Made by a program: the position numbers and the translations under genes. Positions 13,779 through 19,267 of a DNA stretch of 19,267 nucleotides are shown here, one piece after another (the first letter of the stretch is position 1; every line of letters starts with the position of its first letter). The stretch is from Atopobium sp. UBA1382 (GTDB lineage Bacteria > Actinomycetota > Coriobacteriia > Coriobacteriales > Atopobiaceae): the NCBI GenBank assembly GCA_002305805.1, contig DBQY01000009.1, positions 163,164 through 182,430 on the forward strand, in the 5' to 3' direction. Under the pieces are notes generated by a model. That model was not told where the DNA came from and searched no databases. It saw only the letters and a list, made by a program, of their open reading frames with translations.

Positions 13779-14648
13779 TTACTGGGAAACGGCTTGCGAG
13801 AGCGCGTCGGAAAGGCGCACGAAGTCCGTCGGCGCGAGGGTCTCGGCACGGCAGGTGGGCTGGATGCCCGTCTCGGCAAAGGCGGCATCGAGCGCGTCGC
13901 GCGAGAAGCCCGAGGCGGACATGGAGTTGCGAATGGTCTTGCGACGCTGCGCGAACGCGGCGTCGATCACGGCGGACACGGCGGAAATGTCCCAATTTGC
14001 TCCTGTCCCCTTTTGGGACAGGCGGTCGAGGCGGACGACGGCGGAGTCCACGTGCGGGGGCGGCATGAAGTTGCCCGGACCCACCTCAAAGCGCCCGGTC
14101 ACCCGGGCGAGGAGCGCGAGCTTGGCGGTGTAGGCACCGTAGGTGCGGTTGCCGGGGTCCGCGCAGATGCGGTCGGCCACCTCGGCCTGCACCATCACCA
14201 CGAGACGGCGCAGGCTCGGAACCTCCTGCAGGTAGCGCAGGATCACCGTGGCGGCCACGTTGTAGGGCAGATTTGCGACAAGAACGTCGGGCTCGTCGCC
14301 CGCCGCCTCTGCAATCTGACCCGGCGTCACGCGCAGGGCGTCGCCCATGATGAACGAAAAGTTCGGGTGCGCCGCGGCGTGCGCGGAGAGCACGGGCTCG
14401 AGCTCGCGGTCCATCTCGATGGAGACCACGTGGCCCGCCTCGGCGAGGAGCGCCAGCGTGAGCGTGCCGATGCCAGGGCCCACCTCGAGCACGCGGTCCT
14501 TCTCGCCAAGCTCGGCCAGGTCCATGATCCTCTCGATCACATGGTTGTTGACCAAGAAGTTCTGGCCCAGGCTGTGCTTGGTCGCAAGGCCGTATGCCTC
14601 GAGCAGGGCACGGGTGGCGCCGGGGTTTGCGAGAGGGGAACCCGTCAC
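13779..14648 (-). CDS. rsmA: 16S rRNA (adenine1518/1519-N6)-dimethyltransferase RsmA (KsgA)
   Basis: A 289-residue enzyme that dimethylates two adenines in helix 45 of 16S rRNA during 30S assembly. Motifs are HSLGQNFLVNN, the SAM motif LEVGPGIGTLT (about 55-65), IEMDRELEPVL, the catalytic NLPYNVAATVI, and FMPPPHVDSAVVRL plus AFAQRRKTIRNSM near the C-terminus. The short linker between the last two reads LSQKGTGANWD; its DNA (14002-14022) is a perfect small palindrome. The start is GTG at 14648, 6 bases past the metG stop, with a weak AGGCGAG. It is part of the metG-rsmA-tatD run. Confidence 0.96.
   Translation of the reverse strand: MTGSPLANPGATRALLEAYGLATKHSLGQNFLVNNHVIERIMDLAELGEKDRVLEVGPGIGTLTLALLAEAGHVVSIEMDRELEPVLSAHAAAHPNFSFIMGDALRVTPGQIAEAAGDEPDVLVANLPYNVAATVILRYLQEVPSLRRLVVMVQAEVADRICADPGNRTYGAYTAKLALLARVTGRFEVGPGNFMPPPHVDSAVVRLDRLSQKGTGANWDISAVSAVIDAAFAQRRKTIRNSMSASGFSRDALDAAFAETGIQPTCRAETLAPTDFVRLSDALSQAVSQ
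14002..14022. repeat. Palindromic element inside rsmA
   Basis: CCTGTCCC (14002-14009) and GGGACAGG (14015-14022) form a perfect 8-bp stem around CTTTT. A third copy of TGTCCC lies at 13989-13994. The element encodes part of the RsmA linker (SQKGTGANWD). It shares 13 bases (CTGTCCCCTTTTG) with the 35-bp palindrome at 7543-7577. Confidence 0.7.
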
Positions 14649-14654
14649 GCTCGC

Positions 14655-16262
14655 CTACTTCTTGGTATCCAGGCGCGGGAAGAGCGCATCGCCCTTGGTC
14701 ACGGCCACGCCGCCGGCGAGGCCGCCCCAGGCGCAGGCCGCGCGCAGGTCGTCGGTGGCCACCTCGGCCTCGAGCGACATGCGGCGCAGAACCTCGGCCG
14801 AGGTCTCGGGCATGAACGGCGCGAGCAGGTGCGCGCTGATGCGGATGGACTCGAGCAGGCTCACGATGATGTCCGCAAGCTCGTCGGCACGCTCCGGGTC
14901 CTTGGCCACGGCCCAGGGCGCGGAGTCCTCGATGAAGTGGTTGGCGGCGTGGACGAGCTCCATGACCACGTCCTTGGCGCCAGCGTAGTCGAAGACCTCC
15001 ATACGGCTCGCGTAGCGATCGTAGATGCCCTCGGCGACGCCCTTGAGCACGCCGTCCTTCTCGACCCAATCCTCCGCGAGCTCCGGCGTCTTGCCGTCGA
15101 AGTACTTGGCGCTCATGTTGAGGGCGCGGGAGACCAGGTTGCCCCAGCTGTTGGCGAGGTCGGCGTTGTAGACCTGCTCCATGCGCTCGAAGGAGATCGC
15201 GGAGTCGTCGCCGTGGACCACGTCGGTCATGAAGTAGTAGCGGTAGCCCTCGACGCCCAGCAGGTTGATGACGTCGCGCGGGGCGATCGCGTTGCCGCGG
15301 GACTTGGACATCTTCTCGGCCTGGCCGGTCTCGGGGTTGCGCACCGTGAGGAAGCCGTGCACGAAGACGTGCTCGGGCAGGGCCTCGTCGATGGCCATGA
15401 GCATGGCGGGCCAGAGGATGCAGTGGAAGCGGATGATGTCCTTGCCGATGAGGTGGCACTGGGCGGGCCAGCGGCGCGCGAGCTCGGCGCGCGATTCCGA
15501 GTCGTCCAGGCTGTAGCCCACGGCGGTCATGTAGTTGAGCAGCGCGTCAAACCACACGTAGGTGACGTGCTTGTCGTCAAAGGGCACCTTGATGCCCCAG
15601 TCGAAGGTCGTGCGGGAGACCGAGGTGTCCGTGAGGCCGCCCTCCACGAAGCTGCGCACCTCGTTCATGCGGAAGTCCGGCTGCACGAAGTCGGGGTGCT
15701 CGTCGTAGAGCTTGAGCAGGCGGTCCTGGAACGCGGAGAGCTTGAAGAAGTAGGACTCCTCCTGGACGCGCTCGAGCGGGCGGCCGCAGTCGGGGCAGAG
15801 GTGCTCGCCCTTGGTGCCGCGCTCCTCGTCGGCCTTCTCGACCTGGGTTTCGGTGAAGTAGGTCTCCTCCGGCACGCAGTACCAGCCGTCGTAGGAGCCC
15901 TTGTAGAGGTAGCCGCTCTCCAGCATGCGGTCCCACAGGTACTGGACCGCGTGGTGCTGGCGGGGCTCGGTGGTGCGGATGAAGTCGTCGTTGGAGACCT
16001 CGAGCTCGCTCCAGAGGTCCTGGAAGAGCGGTGCCTGGGAGTCGCACCACTCCTGCGGGGTCATGCCGTGCTCGGCGGCGGCCTCGGCGACCTTCTCGCC
16101 GTGCTCGTCCATGCCGGTCAGGAACTTGACGTCATAGCCGGCCGCGCGGCGGAAGCGCGCCTGGACGTCCGCGAGCAGCGTGCAGTACGCGGTGCCCAGG
16201 TGCGGCGCGGCGTTGACGTAGTAGATGGGGGTGGTGACAAAGTAGGACGGCTTCTCTGCCAT
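14655..16262 (-). CDS. metG: Methionyl-tRNA synthetase
   Basis: A 535-residue class I synthetase that charges tRNA-Met. HLGT (residues 21-24) is the HIGH motif and KMSKS (317-321) is present. Other landmarks are FLTGMDEHGEKV (48-58), the CPDCG knuckle (156-160), VSRTTFDWGIKVP and VYVWFDALLNY. It resembles the Bacillus type in the connective peptide but lacks the C-terminal Trbp111-like tRNA-binding domain seen in longer forms. The zinc knuckle is partial: Cys129, Cys156 and Cys159 are visible. Start: ATG at 16262 with GAGGAG 7 bases upstream; the frame continues 10 codons further up without a ribosome-binding site. A -10-like TACAAT lies at 16300-16305. Confidence 0.97.
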   Translation of the reverse strand: MAEKPSYFVTTPIYYVNAAPHLGTAYCTLLADVQARFRRAAGYDVKFLTGMDEHGEKVAEAAAEHGMTPQEWCDSQAPLFQDLWSELEVSNDDFIRTTEPRQHHAVQYLWDRMLESGYLYKGSYDGWYCVPEETYFTETQVEKADEERGTKGEHLCPDCGRPLERVQEESYFFKLSAFQDRLLKLYDEHPDFVQPDFRMNEVRSFVEGGLTDTSVSRTTFDWGIKVPFDDKHVTYVWFDALLNYMTAVGYSLDDSESRAELARRWPAQCHLIGKDIIRFHCILWPAMLMAIDEALPEHVFVHGFLTVRNPETGQAEKMSKSRGNAIAPRDVINLLGVEGYRYYFMTDVVHGDDSAISFERMEQVYNADLANSWGNLVSRALNMSAKYFDGKTPELAEDWVEKDGVLKGVAEGIYDRYASRMEVFDYAGAKDVVMELVHAANHFIEDSAPWAVAKDPERADELADIIVSLLESIRISAHLLAPFMPETSAEVLRRMSLEAEVATDDLRAACAWGGLAGGVAVTKGDALFPRLDTKK

Positions 16263-16299
16263 ATGAAGACTCCTCATGACGGAATGTGGCAACCGCCTG

Positions 16300-16305
16300 A
16301 TTGTA
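16300..16305 (-). promoter_or_regulatory. Possible -10 element of the metG promoter
   Basis: TACAAT on the minus strand matches five of six bases of the sigma-70 -10 consensus and lies about 38 bases upstream of the metG ATG. The expected -35 position (GGGACG) does not match, so this is tentative. Confidence 0.4.
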
Positions 16306-16320
16306 CTCTTTACCGGCCCG

Positions 16321-16345
16321 TGCGTCCCTCCTGGCGAGAAGGACG
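16321..16345. terminator. Hairpin after ppc with the octamer in its loop
   Basis: GCGTCC and GGACGC (within 16321-16346) form a 6-bp stem around a loop that contains GGCGAGAA (16333-16340). It lies about 15 bases past the ppc stop. No T-tract follows, so intrinsic termination is uncertain. Confidence 0.4.
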
Positions 16346-16359
16346 CGGAGGGCGCGGCG

Positions 16360-19062
16360 TCACCCCGTGTTCTGCAGCCCGGCGGCCACGCCGGAGACGG
16401 TGCAGAGGATGAGGTACGTGAGCGCGTCGCGCTCCTCGGGCTCGAGGTCGCCGGCGCGCAGGCGACGCAGCGCGAGGGCCTGCGTCACCGAGAGCACGTT
16501 CACGAACGGCAGGCGCATGCGAATGACGGGCCCGAGCACGCGACGGTGCTGCAGCGGCCAGTCGTCGCCCGCGATGGCGAGCACCCAGCGGCGCGTGAGC
16601 GCCATCTCCCCGAGGACCTTCTCCGCGAGGTCGTCCCGGTCGCCGAGCGCAAGGTAGAGCCGTGCGATGCGCTCGTCCACCTTGGAGAGCGACATCTCCA
16701 CGTTGTCGACGAACGTGGAGAAGAGCGGCCACTCGGCGTAGGCGGCGCGCAGACGGTCGAGGTCCCCCACCCGCTCGCAGGCGGTGCCCAGGCCATACCA
16801 GGCGGCCAGGTTCACGCGCGCCTGGGACCACGAGAAGATCCACGGGATCGCGCGCAGGTCGTCGAGGGAGGTGGCGCCGAGGCCGCGCTTGGCAGGACGG
16901 CTGCCGATCGGCATCAGGCCCACCTCGGCGAGCGGCGTCACCGTTGAGAACCACGAGGCGAAGCCCTCGGTGTGCAGCAGGTCGAGGTAGCGCTCGCGGC
17001 TGGCGGCGTCGAGCTCCGCCGCAAGCCCCGCGTACTTCTCGGTCATCTCGGTGTTGAGCAGCTCGATCGAGGGCGCGGACGAGAGGAGCGTGGCGCCCGC
17101 GACCGACTCCACGTGCCGGCGCGCGAGCGTGGGGTCACCGTAGCGGGCGAAGATGACCTCGCCCTGCTCCGTGAGCTTGAAGCAGCCGTTCACCGAGCCG
17201 GCGGGCTGGGAGAGCACCGCGCGGTTGGCGGGACCGCCGCCGCGGCCGACCGCACCGCCGCGGCCGTGCATGAGGACGAGGTCGATGTCGCGCTCCTCGG
17301 CCCAGCGCGCGATGGCGGCCTGTGCGGCGTGCAGCACCAGCGTGGCGGCCGTGGGGCCCACGTCCTTGGAGGAGTCCGAGTAGCCGAGCATGACCTCCAG
17401 GCGCCGGCCCGTCTGCTGCAGGCGGCGCTGGACCTCGGGCAGGCGGACGATCTGGTCGAGCGTGTCCACGGCGTGCTCCAGGTCGGCGGCCTGCTCGAAG
17501 AGCGGGATGACGTCGAGCACGGGGACGTCCGCCTCGTGCGCGAAGGCGAGGTGCGCGAGCTCGTAGACTGCCGCGACGTCCTCGGCGGAGCGCGTGAACG
17601 AGATGATGTAGCGGCGCGCCGCGTCCACGCCGTTCCTGCGCTGGATCTGCGAGATGGCGCGGAAGGTGTCCAGCACCTCGCGCGTCATGGGCTCGAGCTC
17701 GCCGCGCTCGCCCCAGCGCCCGTGCTCGCGGATGTCCTCGAGCGCGCGGGCGTGCACGAGCGAGTGCTGGCGGAACTCCATCTCCACGAGGTGGAAGCCA
17801 AAGGTCTGCGCCTGCCAGACGAGACGCTGCACCGGGCCGTACGCCGCGCGCGCCGCGCCGGCTCGGGCGAGCGAGTCCTGAACGACGCGCAGGTCGGCGA
17901 TGTAGTCGTCCGCGCTGCGGTACATGACGTCGGCGGTCCGGGAGACCGTGGCGCGCAGGCGCTCGGCGATGACGAGCATCGCGGCGCGGTGCAGCTCGCT
18001 CGCGGAGATCCCGAGCGCGCGGGACGTGAGCTCCTCGCTCATCTCCACCTGGTGGTTCCAGAGGTTGACCAGGGCGCCCGTGGGCGGCGTGGAGACGGCG
18101 TCGAGCGTGAGGTTGCGCCCGCAGGTCTGCGTGGCGTCGGCCAGGCGCCCCAGCACGTGCGCGCGGAACTTCTCGGCAACGGCGCGGCTCACGCGCGCGG
18201 TCACGTTGGGGTTGCCGTCGCGGTCCGAGCCGATCCAGCTGCCGGGATGGAAGAACGCGGGGCAGACGGGCGGCACGGTGCCGGCGCGCTCGCCGAGCTC
18301 CCAGTCGTCGAAGCGCCGGTAGACGTCCGGCACCATGTCAAAGAGCGTGCTGTCGAAGATCTCGACGATCGTGTCGGCCTCCTCGACGGGCGTGGGCTTC
18401 TTGTGCGCGATCGGCGAGGTGCGCAGCAGCGCGTCGATCTCCTGCAGCAGACGCCGCTCGTTCTCCACGAGCGCCGCGCCGCCCAGCTGTGACCGCTCGT
18501 CGAGGAGCCCGGAGATGCGGCGGATCTTGCCCTCCACGGCCTTGCGGCGGGCCTCCGTGGGATGCGCCGTGAAGACCGGGCGGAACTCCAGGCGCTGGAG
18601 CAGGGCCACGGCCTTGCCGCGCCCGCACTCGTCGACGAGCCGGCGATACGCCACCGTGAGGTCGTTCACCGGGTCGGCGTCCGCCGAGGGGTCGACCGCG
18701 CTCTCGCGCTCGCGCAGCGACCCCACGCGATAGTGCTCCTCGCAGATGTTGGCCAGGTGGAAGTAGGCCACGAAGGCGCGCATGAGCAGCGTGGCGCTGC
18801 GCTCGTCAAGGGCGTCGATGGTGCGCTCCAGCTCGGCAAAGGCCGCGCGCTCGTCGTCCGTCTCGGCCGCCTCGTCGGCGTTAGCGCGGAAGGCGTCCGA
18901 GAGCAGGACGTCAAAGGTCTCCAAGAGGGCGGGGTCAAACTCCTCGAGCACCTTGCGCACCAGGCGCAGGAAGAGGTCCATGTTCTCGGCGATACTCTCG
19001 GGGACGTTGAGGGCGGGCATGATATCGGTCGAACTCACCATGTGCACGTTCTTCTCGGCCAA
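16360..19062 (-). CDS. ppc: Phosphoenolpyruvate carboxylase
   Basis: A 900-residue enzyme that converts PEP and bicarbonate to oxaloacetate, refilling the TCA intermediates and feeding aspartate synthesis. Landmarks are FTAHPTE (164-170, with catalytic His167), GSDRDGNPNVT, MLGYSDSSKDVGPTAA, the HGRGGAVGRGGGP glycine loop, EQGEVIFARYGDP, RAIPWIFSWSQARVNLAAWYG and the C-terminal QNTG. Length is typical for the bacterial enzyme. Start: TTG at 19062 with AAGGAG 5 bases upstream, better than the ATG at 19041, which lacks a good site. Upstream on the minus strand a weak promoter-like pair (TTCTCA/TACCCT, 17-base spacer) is visible near 19103-19131. It is monocistronic by appearance. Confidence 0.97.
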   Translation of the reverse strand: MAEKNVHMVSSTDIMPALNVPESIAENMDLFLRLVRKVLEEFDPALLETFDVLLSDAFRANADEAAETDDERAAFAELERTIDALDERSATLLMRAFVAYFHLANICEEHYRVGSLRERESAVDPSADADPVNDLTVAYRRLVDECGRGKAVALLQRLEFRPVFTAHPTEARRKAVEGKIRRISGLLDERSQLGGAALVENERRLLQEIDALLRTSPIAHKKPTPVEEADTIVEIFDSTLFDMVPDVYRRFDDWELGERAGTVPPVCPAFFHPGSWIGSDRDGNPNVTARVSRAVAEKFRAHVLGRLADATQTCGRNLTLDAVSTPPTGALVNLWNHQVEMSEELTSRALGISASELHRAAMLVIAERLRATVSRTADVMYRSADDYIADLRVVQDSLARAGAARAAYGPVQRLVWQAQTFGFHLVEMEFRQHSLVHARALEDIREHGRWGERGELEPMTREVLDTFRAISQIQRRNGVDAARRYIISFTRSAEDVAAVYELAHLAFAHEADVPVLDVIPLFEQAADLEHAVDTLDQIVRLPEVQRRLQQTGRRLEVMLGYSDSSKDVGPTAATLVLHAAQAAIARWAEERDIDLVLMHGRGGAVGRGGGPANRAVLSQPAGSVNGCFKLTEQGEVIFARYGDPTLARRHVESVAGATLLSSAPSIELLNTEMTEKYAGLAAELDAASRERYLDLLHTEGFASWFSTVTPLAEVGLMPIGSRPAKRGLGATSLDDLRAIPWIFSWSQARVNLAAWYGLGTACERVGDLDRLRAAYAEWPLFSTFVDNVEMSLSKVDERIARLYLALGDRDDLAEKVLGEMALTRRWVLAIAGDDWPLQHRRVLGPVIRMRLPFVNVLSVTQALALRRLRAGDLEPEERDALTYLILCTVSGVAAGLQNTG

Positions 19063-19186
19063 CGCTGCTCCTTTTTCGGACGGGTGGTCCTTCCTGATAG
19101 AGGGTACCCCGTACGAGCGGCCTTGAGAACTACCTCACAGCCGAGAAACGCGTTGTTCACGTCCGGCGCACCGCTCATGCGTCGCC

Positions 19187-19267
19187 AGAAATCCCGAGTA
19201 GCGCGTTCTTCTCGCCGTGCGCAAGGCGGGATTCTTGTCCAAATGACCACGAATCCCGAGTAGCGCG
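19187..19267. repeat. Array 3 (partial): 31-bp-phased repeats running off the window
   Basis: The 16-mer AATCCCGAGTAGCGCG occurs at 19190-19205 and again at 19252-19267, exactly 62 bp (two 31-bp steps) apart. The unit between them (from about 19218) contains GCAAGGCGGGATTCTTGTCC, close to the fourth unit of array 2 around 11572. The octamer TTCTCGCC lies at 19209-19216. The array continues past the window end, so its other half cannot be judged. Confidence 0.65.

Noticed and set aside
13653..16412. A 919-codon plus-strand open frame
   Set aside because: It is antisense to tatD, rsmA and metG, which have clear motifs. High GC leaves stop codons rare on the opposite strand, and the translation is low-complexity Val/Gly/Arg-rich with no family features.
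44..19216. Octamer as a Chi or KOPS-type polar signal
   Set aside because: Copies occur on both strands in similar numbers (11 versus 8) and are concentrated between genes, unlike polar recombination or translocation signals, which follow replication direction.

Overview
The window looks like chromosomal DNA of a high-GC Gram-positive bacterium. The protein sequences fit class Coriobacteriia (an Olsenella/Atopobiaceae-like organism) best. This placement is inferred from the high GC content, Shine-Dalgarno use, a long-form HPF, a Bacillus-type MetRS without its C-terminal domain, and family resemblance; no 16S gene is present to confirm it. High GC produces long antisense ORFs over almost every gene; these are ignored here.

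Layout, left to right. All genes are on the minus strand except one. (1) 52-1990: a DUF47/PhoU-like protein and a PiT phosphate permease form a phosphate-uptake pair, with paired CTTACA direct repeats upstream. (2) 1948-2109: tRNA-Thr(CGU) with a clear promoter and an intrinsic terminator. (3) 2123-2445: a strictly 31-bp-phased degenerate repeat array. (4) 2468-5210: a fused DUF523/purine-nucleoside-phosphorylase gene, a membrane-anchored SurA-N-like protein and a HEAT-like protein. (5) 5232-9233: a NYN/OST-HTH protein, a small membrane protein, a 3-hydroxyisobutyrate-dehydrogenase-like enzyme with a His/Cys-rich tail, a DegV protein, and the ribosome hibernation factor HPF. Several of these overlap or nearly touch, suggesting one or two operons. 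(6) 9349-11410: a solute-binding lipoprotein, a 373-bp structured intergenic region, and the ComF phosphoribosyltransferase. (7) 11480-11727: a second 31-bp array, then the only plus-strand gene (a flavodoxin-like protein). That gene converges with a zinc-ribbon membrane protein, both using one CTAG as stop. (8) 12755-16262: the conserved metG-rsmA-tatD translation/RNA cluster. (9) 16360-19062: PEP carboxylase (anaplerotic oxaloacetate supply), followed by the start of a third 31-bp array at the window edge.

Two layers of non-coding structure stand out. First, three intergenic regions carry degenerate repeats on a 31-bp period. In the two complete arrays the repeat orientation flips in the middle. 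Second, the octamer GGCGAGAA (either strand) occurs 19 times, about once per kb. It is strongly enriched between genes, has no clear strand bias, and often sits in hairpin loops, a profile reminiscent of DNA-uptake sequences. Neither can be tied to a known system from the sequence alone.
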